DNA of 6,241 bases from Gammaproteobacteria bacterium. GTDB lineage: Bacteria; Pseudomonadota; Gammaproteobacteria; Steroidobacterales; Rariloculaceae. The position numbers and the translations under genes were made by a program. The DNA lies in NCBI GenBank assembly GCA_004357505.1, contig SMWC01000140.1, positions 1 through 6,241 of the forward strand, in the 5' to 3' direction. Position 1 is the first letter of the stretch, and every line of letters starts with the position of its first letter. Under the pieces are notes generated by a model. That model was not told where the DNA came from. It did no database searches and saw nothing but the letters and a program-made list of their open reading frames with translations. Positions 1 through 5,910 of this stretch are shown piece after piece.

Positions 1-82
1 ATGTTGGCGAGCGTGTTTGCGGCGCCTTCTGCTCATTGACTCTGGCGTTGTTCGTTGGAGTGACTTCGCCGTCGCCAGCCTG
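1..82. other. Undetermined edge segment
   Basis: No gene can be supported here. The segment lies downstream of the OsmC-family gene, whose stop codon is at 83-85. On the plus strand a reading frame closes with TGA at 37-39 and another with TAG at 84-86; either could be the last codons of a gene entering from the left, but the residues visible show no family feature. On the minus strand an ATG at 34-36 opens a basic, Arg-rich peptide (MSRRRRKHARQH) that runs off the left edge, with no clear ribosome binding site. No rho-independent terminator (stem plus T-run) is visible after the OsmC-family gene. Confidence 0.3.
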
Positions 83-556
83 CTAGGGGCGCGTGACGGT
101 CCACTCCTCGATGATAGCCGTTCCGGACTGGGAGATAACCTTCGATACCGGACAATATCGCCGCAGTTCCTGCTTGAGGGGGGCCAGTTCGTCGTCGCTG
201 GCACGGGTCGTCAATTCAATCATCAGTCGAATCTCCGGATACGGTATGTCTATTTCTTCTTGCAGAGTCACGCCGCGGCGGTCGAAGCTTGCATCGACCG
301 CGATGTTCATGTCCTCGATCTCGACCCCGTGTTTCGCGGCAATCCTGTGAAGAATGACGTTCGTGCATGCCACCAACCCGGCCAGCATGAATTCGGTCGG
401 TGCGAACCCCTCGTTGGTTCCGCCGCGTTCGACCGGTTCGTCCGATACGTCGATTAGATCTCTTGTTTTCAGGATTGTGCGGCAATGGCTCTCAGCGACG
501 CCATGGACCTTTTGATGCACAATCAACTTGGACTTGATTTTCATGTGTTCGACCAT
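83..556 (-). CDS. OsmC/Ohr-family thiol-dependent redox protein
   Basis: A 157-residue protein of the usual length for the OsmC superfamily, whose characterised members (OsmC, Ohr) reduce organic hydroperoxides in the cytoplasm with a pair of cysteines. The diagnostic core is GGTNEGFAPTEFMLAGLVAC, residues 45-64. It contains the proline and glutamate of the P-x-E motif (Glu55) and the first active cysteine (Cys64) on the central helix. The second cysteine is Cys135 in RRYCPVSKVI, the expected position for the partner thiol. A third, Cys25, lies in the N-terminal strand region and is probably not catalytic. There is no signal peptide or membrane segment. Two in-frame ATGs exist, at 556 and 544, and neither has a strong Shine-Dalgarno; I kept the longer form, but MKIKSK at residue 5 is an equally reasonable start. 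The subfamily is not clear: the shape resembles the broad 'OsmC family protein' group more than classical Ohr, so peroxidase activity is inferred. It is transcribed away from the TAXI-TRAP operon and shares its 204-bp upstream region. Confidence 0.9.
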   Translation of the reverse strand: MVEHMKIKSKLIVHQKVHGVAESHCRTILKTRDLIDVSDEPVERGGTNEGFAPTEFMLAGLVACTNVILHRIAAKHGVEIEDMNIAVDASFDRRGVTLQEEIDIPYPEIRLMIELTTRASDDELAPLKQELRRYCPVSKVISQSGTAIIEEWTVTRP

Positions 557-609
557 TCAGTTACCGGGTAGAGTCTGCGGTCGTGCTTCGGCTAGTCACG
601 GTGAGACGA

Positions 610-623
610 GCGCCCATTGGCGC
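610..623. repeat. Short perfect GC-rich inverted repeat
   Basis: GCGCC-CATT-GGCGC forms a perfect 5-bp stem with a 4-base loop in the divergent intergenic region, about 55 bp upstream of the OsmC-family start. No T-run follows on either strand, so it is not a rho-independent terminator. It could be a small operator or a hairpin in the 5' leader of the minus-strand gene. In GC-rich DNA a 5-bp palindrome can easily occur by chance. Confidence 0.25.
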
Positions 624-652
624 GGCCCGCATCATCGATAATAGCTGGGCGC

Positions 653-679
653 TTGTCAAATGATCGAGATCAATATAAG
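653..679 (+). promoter_or_regulatory. Candidate sigma-70-type promoter for the TAXI-TRAP operon
   Basis: TTGTCA at 653-658 matches the -35 consensus at five of six positions. TATAAG at 674-679 matches the -10 consensus at five of six. The 15-bp spacer is shorter than the preferred 17, which weakens the call. A second possible -10, TATGAT at 687-692, lies in the same AT-rich patch but has no good -35 at the right distance. This is the most AT-rich stretch of the intergenic region and lies about 80 bp before the first gene. Transcription from here would give a 5' leader of roughly 75 nt. Confidence 0.35.
660..673. promoter_or_regulatory. Candidate FNR/CRP-superfamily operator
   Basis: ATGAT-CGAG-ATCAA matches the FNR/ANR-type consensus TTGAT-N4-ATCAA at nine of ten defined positions; only the first T is replaced by A. 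The inner TGAT-N4-ATCA is a perfect palindrome centred at 666.5. It lies exactly between the candidate -35 (653-658) and -10 (674-679), a placement that would suit a repressor. If transcription instead starts near 708, the site would be centred at -41.5, the classical activator position, with TAAAAC at 696-701 as a poor -10. The motif resemblance is seen in the sequence; the identity of any regulator and its direction of effect are inference. Confidence 0.35.
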
Positions 680-760
680 CATCTGATATGATAGGTAAAA
701 CAGACCAATAACGATTGCGGCAGTCACTGCCGGCGGATCCCGATTCACGGATCACTCCAT

Positions 761-1681
761 ATGCTTAAGAGCCTCATACTTGTTTCGGCGTGCCTGTTGA
801 CCGCCTGCGCACCTGCGGCGAATCAGACCGAGCTTTATCTCGGCACGGCAACGCTGGGTGGCGCCTACTATCCGCTCGGCCAGGGTATCTCTAACCTCGT
901 GACGCAGTACGCCGAGGGCTTTACGATGGTGCCGATCGTGACTCGAGGCGCGGTTGAGAACCCGCGGCTCGTATCACTCGGGGACGTGGAGATCGGCCTG
1001 ACCAACGCCGATCTGGCCTATTTCGGTTACCAGGGGCAGGCGCCCTATGACTCACGGCTGAATATTCTCGCGGCAGGCGCGCTTCATCCGAGCATATTGC
1101 ACTTGATTACCCGCGCGAATGCGGGTCTCGACTCGATGACCGATCTGCGCGGCAAACGCGTAGCTCTGGGTCCGGCCGGTGGGCCGACGGTGGCTTTCGC
1201 GAGTTTGTTACTGAACGCCTATGGGATGTCGTTTGACGATATCGTCGCGAGCTTTCTCTCCTACTCCGACGGATTTAGCCAGCTTCGAGACGGCAACGTC
1301 GATGCAGCCTTCGCTCTCGCCGGGGTTCCTGCGGCGGCGGTGTTGCAGACCCGTGCAACCCAGAAATTGCGCTTTATCTCGATCGAGCCGCACGTCCTCG
1401 CAGCCATTGTCGACGACAATCCGTACTACTCTATCGTGACGGTCCCGGCGGCTGTTTATGACATGGAGACCGATTCTACCGTGTTGGCGGTAGACAATAT
1501 GTTGGTCGTAGGGGCTGAAGAGTCGGCCGATACTGTTTTCAGCGTCGTCAGTGCCATTTATGGTCATCTCGATGAACTGCAAAAAACCAATGCGATTGCC
1601 AGGCAGATCAACCCCGATCAGAGCCTGAAGTTGCCGATTCCGCTGCACCCTGGTGCTGCCCGTTATTTCGAACGGCGCTAG
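761..1681 (+). CDS. TAXI-family TRAP transporter solute-binding lipoprotein
   Basis: A 306-residue periplasmic receptor of the TAXI (TRAP-associated extracytoplasmic immunogenic) family. It binds solute and delivers it to the fused permease encoded next. Recognition rests on GTATLGGAYYPLGQGISNL (residues 28-46), the glycine/tyrosine-rich start of the TAXI fold; TRGAVENPRLVSLGDVEIGL (61-80), at the first ligand-contact loop; LRGKRVALGPAGGPT (129-143), the second; VPAAVYDM (228-235); and the ending PIPLHPGAARYF (292-303), which matches the family's C-terminal HPGA-RYY signature. The N-terminus is short: one lysine, a hydrophobic stretch and the lipobox L13-T14-A15-C16. It therefore looks like a signal-peptidase-II lipoprotein, with alanine at the residue after the cysteine. 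The second loop reads GPAGGPT where relatives usually have a serine-containing G-S-G-T. The ligand is unknown. The ATG at 761 is taken because it immediately precedes the signal sequence; only a weak GGA around 749-751 serves as ribosome binding site. The permease gene starts 32 bp after the stop. Confidence 0.93.
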   Translation: MLKSLILVSACLLTACAPAANQTELYLGTATLGGAYYPLGQGISNLVTQYAEGFTMVPIVTRGAVENPRLVSLGDVEIGLTNADLAYFGYQGQAPYDSRLNILAAGALHPSILHLITRANAGLDSMTDLRGKRVALGPAGGPTVAFASLLLNAYGMSFDDIVASFLSYSDGFSQLRDGNVDAAFALAGVPAAAVLQTRATQKLRFISIEPHVLAAIVDDNPYYSIVTVPAAVYDMETDSTVLAVDNMLVVGAEESADTVFSVVSAIYGHLDELQKTNAIARQINPDQSLKLPIPLHPGAARYFERR

Positions 1682-1713
1682 CCGACAGAGTGCACCGGAC
1701 GGTCTAGCTCGTC

Positions 1714-3582
1714 GTGTCGTTAGATTCCCCCATTACTTTGCGCGCCAAAATGGCAATGTCGTTGGCATTTGGGCTGGCGTTATTCCACCTGCTGAATGTG
1801 TCGGGAATCTTCTTGGTTTCTACGATGGTCATCAGAGTGTTCCACCTGATGATCGTCCTGTCGCTGGTTTTTTTAAGACCCTGGGACACGACCGATGACC
1901 CCCCTCGTGGCAGCCAGCTGCTTAACGTAGTTTTTCTGTCGGTCGCCCTGATCACGGGCTCCTATGTGTTGCTGCGTTGGGAGGCAATCGCGTTCAGTGG
2001 CGGTATCACGAACCGGCTCGATATATTCGTGGGAACATTGATCATTGGTCTTGTCCTGGAGGCGGCACGCCGAACCGTTGGCAAAATGCTGTCGTTGATC
2101 GCACTTGGTTTTTTGCTTTATCCATTCGTCTCTCCGTATCTGCCGGGGTTGCTCTACAGTCGCGGCATTCGCTTTGAAAGCCTTATTTCTATTTTGGCGC
2201 ACTCTGGCCAGGGAATTTATGGCATTCCGCTTGGTGTTGCGTCTACGTATATCGTGTTGTTCACGATCTTTGGGTCATTTCTGTCTGAATTTGGCGCCGG
2301 GAATTTTTTCTTCAAACTGTCGAGCTCGGTCACGCACGGGCTCCGTGCGGCGTCGGCGAAAACCGCGGTGCTTTTCAGTACCTTGCTCGGCATGATCTCC
2401 GGCTCGGCGGCCGGCAATGTCGCGGTCACCGGGTCTTTTACGATTCCTTTGATGAAGCGCGAGGGATATCGCCCGCATGAGGCCGGTGCAATCGAGGCCG
2501 TCGTGTCGACCGGTGGCCAGATCATGCCCCCCGTAATGGGCGCCGCTGCATTCATCATGGCGGAAATCATCGGCACGCCCTATGTCAATATCATGAGGGC
2601 TGCGTTGATTCCAGCGCTGTTGTTCTTTGTGTCGGTGCTATTCGTGGTGCATCTGCAGGCTGTAAAGAGCGACCTGGCGATTCAGGAACGCCAGCTTAAG
2701 TCTGAGCAGTCGGTTGTTAGCACGACCGTCGCCGGACTGCCATTCATCGTTCCGTTTTTCACGCTCATCGGCATGATGATTGTCGGTTACTCACCGGTGA
2801 AGGCATCGTTCGTTGCTATTGTGATGCTGATTGCGGTTCATCTGCTCGTGGTGCGGCGGGTGAGTCATGAGCTGTGGCAAAGGATTGGTCGAGCGATGGC
2901 GGGCGGCGTAAAGAACGCCATTCCGATATCGATCGCGTGCGCGGCGGCGGGAATTATCTCTGCCGTTCTTTCGGCAACCGGCCTGGGATCGAAACTGTCG
3001 AGTTTTATTATTTCGATGTCCGGCGGAGTACCGCTTATAGCGCTGATTCTCACGATGATTACGGCCATCATTCTTGGCATGGGCTTGCCGACGACCGCCG
3101 CGTATCTGATCCTTGCCACGGTCGTTGCGCCGGCTCTCGCCGATATGGGTGTGCCCTTACTGACCGCGCATATGTTCGTCTTTTTCTTCGGCTGCGTATC
3201 GACGATTACGCCGCCGGTCGCATTGGCTTCGTATGTAGCCGCGGGCATCGCACGCGCGGATATCAACGCTGTCGGTTGGACCGCGTTTCGGTACGGGCTG
3301 GTCTGTTATCTGTTGCCATTCGCATTTTTCTATGGGCCGGGCTTACTTTTTCAGGGACCGGCATGGGAGGTTGCATCAGCGTTCGTGACCGGTGTCGTCG
3401 GGGTCTTTTTCCTCGCAACCGCGATCGTCGGGTACTTCAGGACTGACCTGACCCTGTCCGGCCGGTTGATCACATCAACGGCAGGGATCCTGTTGCTCAA
3501 TCAAGGCTTGACGAGCGATTTTATCGGCCTCGTGCTCCTCGTCGCGTGGACCTTGATCTCGGGGCGCGCTCTACTAGAATAG
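1714..3582 (+). CDS. TAXI-type TRAP transporter fused permease (4TM/12TM)
   Basis: A 622-residue, highly hydrophobic inner-membrane protein in which the small and large TRAP permease subunits are one polypeptide, as is usual for TAXI systems. TRAP permeases use an ion gradient (usually sodium) to import solute from the receptor. Clear landmarks are RVFHLMIVLSLVFLRPW (41-57) in the small-subunit part; GMISGSAAGN (226-235) and GGQIMPPVMGAAAF (267-280) in the first half of the large part; and GMGLPTTAAY (455-464) and STITPPVALASYVAAGIA (496-513) in the second. These paired re-entrant-loop motifs reflect the internal repeat of the transport domain. The C-terminus, with TSDFIGLVLL (600-609), is also typical, so the protein is full length. 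Roughly 16-18 hydrophobic segments can be drawn by eye. The start is GTG at 1714: an in-frame TAG at 1705-1707 blocks anything earlier, while TTG 1738 and ATG 1750 are later options that would still keep the first membrane segment. No strong Shine-Dalgarno is visible, suggesting translation coupled to the preceding gene. Confidence 0.95.
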   Translation: MSLDSPITLRAKMAMSLAFGLALFHLLNVSGIFLVSTMVIRVFHLMIVLSLVFLRPWDTTDDPPRGSQLLNVVFLSVALITGSYVLLRWEAIAFSGGITNRLDIFVGTLIIGLVLEAARRTVGKMLSLIALGFLLYPFVSPYLPGLLYSRGIRFESLISILAHSGQGIYGIPLGVASTYIVLFTIFGSFLSEFGAGNFFFKLSSSVTHGLRAASAKTAVLFSTLLGMISGSAAGNVAVTGSFTIPLMKREGYRPHEAGAIEAVVSTGGQIMPPVMGAAAFIMAEIIGTPYVNIMRAALIPALLFFVSVLFVVHLQAVKSDLAIQERQLKSEQSVVSTTVAGLPFIVPFFTLIGMMIVGYSPVKASFVAIVMLIAVHLLVVRRVSHELWQRIGRAMAGGVKNAIPISIACAAAGIISAVLSATGLGSKLSSFIISMSGGVPLIALILTMITAIILGMGLPTTAAYLILATVVAPALADMGVPLLTAHMFVFFFGCVSTITPPVALASYVAAGIARADINAVGWTAFRYGLVCYLLPFAFFYGPGLLFQGPAWEVASAFVTGVVGVFFLATAIVGYFRTDLTLSGRLITSTAGILLLNQGLTSDFIGLVLLVAWTLISGRALLE

Positions 3583-3598
3583 TGCACAGACCGGCACT

Positions 3599-3603
3599 GA
3601 GGA
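3599..3603 (+). promoter_or_regulatory. Ribosome binding site of the DUF6152 gene
   Basis: GAGGA lies 7 nt upstream of the ATG at 3611. It is the clearest Shine-Dalgarno in the window, fixes the start of this small gene, and suggests that it is translated independently of the permease and possibly more strongly. Confidence 0.6.
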
Positions 3604-3610
3604 ATTACCA

Positions 3611-3985
3611 ATGAGAAAGGCAAACGTTGCTGGCTTACTGCTCGCGGGATTGGCGGCCGTCACCATGGGCGCCCATGCTCATCATTCCAACGCCGCATTT
3701 TTTATCCTGGATCAAACAATCTCCGTGCAGGGTGTGGTTAAGGAGTTCTGGTTCGAAAATCCCCATACGCGAATCTATCTGGACGTGACCAACGCGGATG
3801 GTGACGTCGAAGAATGGATGCTCGAGGGCCGTAGCCGTAATGTCCTGACGCGGCAGGGTTGGTCGGCCGACACGCTCAGCGTTGGCATCACGATACAGGT
3901 TGAGGGCAACCCATCCCGTGATGGTTCCAAATCCCTCGGCTGGAGGTCGCTGAAATCGATGGATGGCGACGACATCGGTCCGTAG
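3611..3985 (+). CDS. Small exported protein, DUF6152 family
   Basis: A 124-residue secreted protein resembling the DUF6152 family, for which I know no established function. It has a signal peptide (MRK, hydrophobic core at residues 6-20, then AHA), with probable signal-peptidase-I cleavage after Ala23 to leave a mature chain of about 101 residues starting His-His-Ser. Family-like features follow in order: HHSNAAF (24-30), VQGVVKEFWFENPHTRIYLDV (from residue 39), WMLEGRS (69-75), LTRQGW (79-84), IQVEGNPSRDGS (95-106) and the ending SLKSMDGD (113-120). The alternating hydrophobic pattern suggests a small beta-barrel (OB-like) domain in the periplasm; that fold is inference. The gene begins 28 bp after the permease stop on the same strand, so it is probably the third gene of the TAXI-TRAP operon. 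Its role there, whether accessory to the transporter or a passenger, cannot be told. It ends 14 bp from the opposing permease gene. Confidence 0.87.
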   Translation: MRKANVAGLLLAGLAAVTMGAHAHHSNAAFFILDQTISVQGVVKEFWFENPHTRIYLDVTNADGDVEEWMLEGRSRNVLTRQGWSADTLSVGITIQVEGNPSRDGSKSLGWRSLKSMDGDDIGP

Positions 3986-3999
3986 TCCGATCAGGTCGC

Positions 4000-5910
4000 T
4001 CAGCCTATAAATAGCAGGCTCAACGACGGGAATGCCATCAACAGGACGGTCACGGTCAGCGTAATCAACACGAACGGAAATGCGCCGGAGAAAATCGTAC
4101 CCAAGCTGATCGCGTCATCATCGAGCGTCGATTTGATCACATAGACACTCAGTCCCAATGGCGGCGTCAGCAGGCCGATCTCAACGCCGATCACCGTGAC
4201 GATGCCGAACCAGATCAGGTTACCGCCAAGCTCGGCGACGACGGGTAAGGCTAGCGGTAGCAAAATCAGTAGGATCGAGGTCGAGTCCAATACCGTGCCG
4301 AGTACGATCAGTAGCAACAGGTAGCCGGCGAGAAAACCAGCCAGACCTAATTCGCCGCCTCCAAGATAGCCGGCCATGTCGGCAGGCAGACCGGTCAGTG
4401 TCAGCATGCGGCTGAAGGTGCTCGCGCTGATAATAAGAAACAATATCGTGACCGTGACCTGGCCGGTCTCGCGTATCACGTCCCAAAGCCCGGTCCAAGA
4501 TAGGCGGCGTTTGATCAGGGCGAGGCACATGGCTGCGAGCGCACCCGCTGCGCCGGCTTCGGTCGGTGTGAAGATGCCGCCATAGATTCCGCCCATGACA
4601 AGACCTATCAGCAGGAACACCGGAAAGACCGCGCGGAGAAAGTCGCTGACCGTCGTAGAATCGGTGTCACCCGTGTCAGTGTTGATCTCGCCGACGAAGT
4701 CCGGCCAGAACCGTGCCATCAGGATGACGCTGCAGGCAAACGCGACGGCGAGGATAATGCCGGGCACGATGGCTGCAAGAAATAACGCGCCGATAGAGAC
4801 CTCGGCAATGACTCCGTAGATGATGAGTAACAGGCTCGGCGGAATTAGCATGCCGAGGACGGATGAACCGGCCGTGAGGCCCACGGCAAATTTTGCCGTA
4901 TAGCCTCTTGCGACCATCTCGGGAACCGCAATCTTGGCGAAGATCGCCGCCGATGCGATCGAAATGCCCGTTATTGCCGCAAACACCGCATTGGCTGCTA
5001 CTGTGGCGACGCCCAAGCCGCCGCGAATCCGGCCGAAGGCTTGCTGTGCCGCGCGAAAGCTGTCGCGGCCGATCTCAGAGACGCTGACGAAGAGCCCCAT
5101 CAACACGAACAGCGGCACGGTCGCGAAGACGTATTCCGCCACGGTACCCTGGGCGGCAAGCGAGAGCGTGTCGGTCGCGATGCCGAAGTCGCGCTTCAGA
5201 AGTGCCAGACCGGCGAATCCGGTCAGCAGCAATGCGACAGCGATCGGAACGCCCACCGCGATGAATACCAGGACCGTGACGATTGCCAGACCTCCGATGA
5301 CCTGGTCGGCGAGTTCGGCGGCCTGCATCAACGCCGTAGCGAGCGTCAGCAGCCCCAACAACGCGACGGCTGCCAGCAAGACTCGCGCGCTTCGCCCTGA
5401 CCGGGCAGCGCTTGCAGAGCGTCGGCCGAACTGTCGCAGATACTCGAGGGCCGCGATAACGGCACCCAGTACGACAGTGAACTTGATCGGAGCAATCGGC
5501 AGCGTATAGATGCCTTCCACTCCGGTGAATTCGCCAGTCTCGAACGCGCGCCAGAAATCAGGCCATGCGCCGATCGCAATCACGCTAAGCACGAAACAAC
5601 CCATTCCCGCTGCCGCGACCTGCAGCACGAGTCCGGCCGCGGGTTGCCGCTGCCGAATGTAATCGAGCAGCACATCGGCATGAGTCAGACGGTGCGTCTG
5701 TACGGCATACGCGAGTTGCAGGAACACGCAGCCAACCAGGGAGAACGCGACGATCTCGGGAACCGCTTGAATCGGTCGAGCGAACAGGGTTCGGCCGGTA
5801 ATGTCTGCACAAATCAGGAACATCAGCGCGAAGATCCAGGCGACGCCGGCACCGTTCATCCCGCGTATCAAGGTCGCAAAGGCGTCCTCGATGCGTTGTC
5901 CGGCATTCAT
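4000..5910 (-). CDS. DctP-type TRAP transporter fused permease (DctQ-DctM)
   Basis: A 636-residue inner-membrane protein joining the small (DctQ, about residues 1-160) and large (DctM, about 200-636) TRAP permease subunits. The DctQ part shows RPIQAVPEIVAFSLVGCVFLQLAYAV (starting at 45), the typical conserved segment of that subunit, and ends in an arginine-rich loop (159-175) that should stay cytoplasmic. The DctM part has VPLFVLMGLFVS (265-276), AGSSVLGMLIPPSLLLIIYG (347-366), GGIYGGIFTPTEAGAAGA (440-457), LDSTSILLILLPLALPV (541-557) and EIGLLTPPLGLSVYVIK (577-593), all characteristic of the ion-coupled transport domain. A short acidic, Asp/Thr-rich loop (407-423) separates its halves. The frame stays open to an ATG at 6024, but the ATG at 5910 is the true start: it overlaps the dctP stop as ATGA and precedes MNAGQRIEDAFATL, a normal DctQ beginning. 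The extra 38 residues are Arg/Cys-rich and only reflect dctP in another frame. Fused QM subunits are known elsewhere, for example in sialic-acid TRAP systems, so the fusion says nothing about substrate. Confidence 0.95.
   Translation of the reverse strand: MNAGQRIEDAFATLIRGMNGAGVAWIFALMFLICADITGRTLFARPIQAVPEIVAFSLVGCVFLQLAYAVQTHRLTHADVLLDYIRQRQPAAGLVLQVAAAGMGCFVLSVIAIGAWPDFWRAFETGEFTGVEGIYTLPIAPIKFTVVLGAVIAALEYLRQFGRRSASAARSGRSARVLLAAVALLGLLTLATALMQAAELADQVIGGLAIVTVLVFIAVGVPIAVALLLTGFAGLALLKRDFGIATDTLSLAAQGTVAEYVFATVPLFVLMGLFVSVSEIGRDSFRAAQQAFGRIRGGLGVATVAANAVFAAITGISIASAAIFAKIAVPEMVARGYTAKFAVGLTAGSSVLGMLIPPSLLLIIYGVIAEVSIGALFLAAIVPGIILAVAFACSVILMARFWPDFVGEINTDTGDTDSTTVSDFLRAVFPVFLLIGLVMGGIYGGIFTPTEAGAAGALAAMCLALIKRRLSWTGLWDVIRETGQVTVTILFLIISASTFSRMLTLTGLPADMAGYLGGGELGLAGFLAGYLLLLIVLGTVLDSTSILLILLPLALPVVAELGGNLIWFGIVTVIGVEIGLLTPPLGLSVYVIKSTLDDDAISLGTIFSGAFPFVLITLTVTVLLMAFPSLSLLFIG
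5907..5910 (-). other. ATGA stop/start overlap of dctP and the DctQM gene
   Basis: Read on the minus strand, the TGA of the receptor gene (5909-5907) shares two bases with the ATG of the permease gene (5910-5908). Such 4-base overlaps indicate translational coupling within one mRNA. The upstream bases carry only a weak GGGA about 9 nt before the ATG, in keeping with reliance on re-initiation. Confidence 0.75.

Noticed and set aside
17..457. Plus-strand open frame of 146 codons opposite the OsmC-family gene
   Set aside because: It lies antisense to a clearly recognised OsmC-family protein, and its translation shows no family feature.
734..753. Two copies of CGGATC (734-739 and 748-753) as a possible operator repeat
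   Set aside because: A six-base direct repeat in GC-rich DNA is expected by chance, and the second copy overlaps the weak ribosome binding region.
561..755. Minus-strand 64-codon open frame in the divergent intergenic region
   Set aside because: It has no ribosome binding site or recognisable feature, has an unusual Ser/Arg/Thr-rich composition, and covers the likely promoter region of both neighbours.
1653..1898. Small plus-strand open frame bridging the TAXI receptor and its permease, considered as a separate small DctQ subunit
   Set aside because: It has no membrane-segment pattern; the small-subunit region is already part of the fused 622-residue permease in a different frame.
2874..3446. 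Plus-strand open frame of 190 codons inside the TAXI permease gene
   Set aside because: It is a shifted-frame shadow; the permease frame is continuous, with conserved motifs on both sides, so there is no frameshift.
4002..4020. AGCCT...AGGCT inverted repeat near the convergent operon ends, as a terminator
   Set aside because: The stem is only 5 bp with a 9-base AT-rich loop and no T-run, and it lies inside the DctQM coding end; too weak to call.
4934..5509. Plus-strand open frame of 191 codons antisense to the DctQM gene
   Set aside because: Its Ala/Ser/Thr/Arg-rich low-complexity translation is typical of the opposite strand of a GC-rich membrane-protein gene; the DctM motifs on the minus strand are unambiguous.
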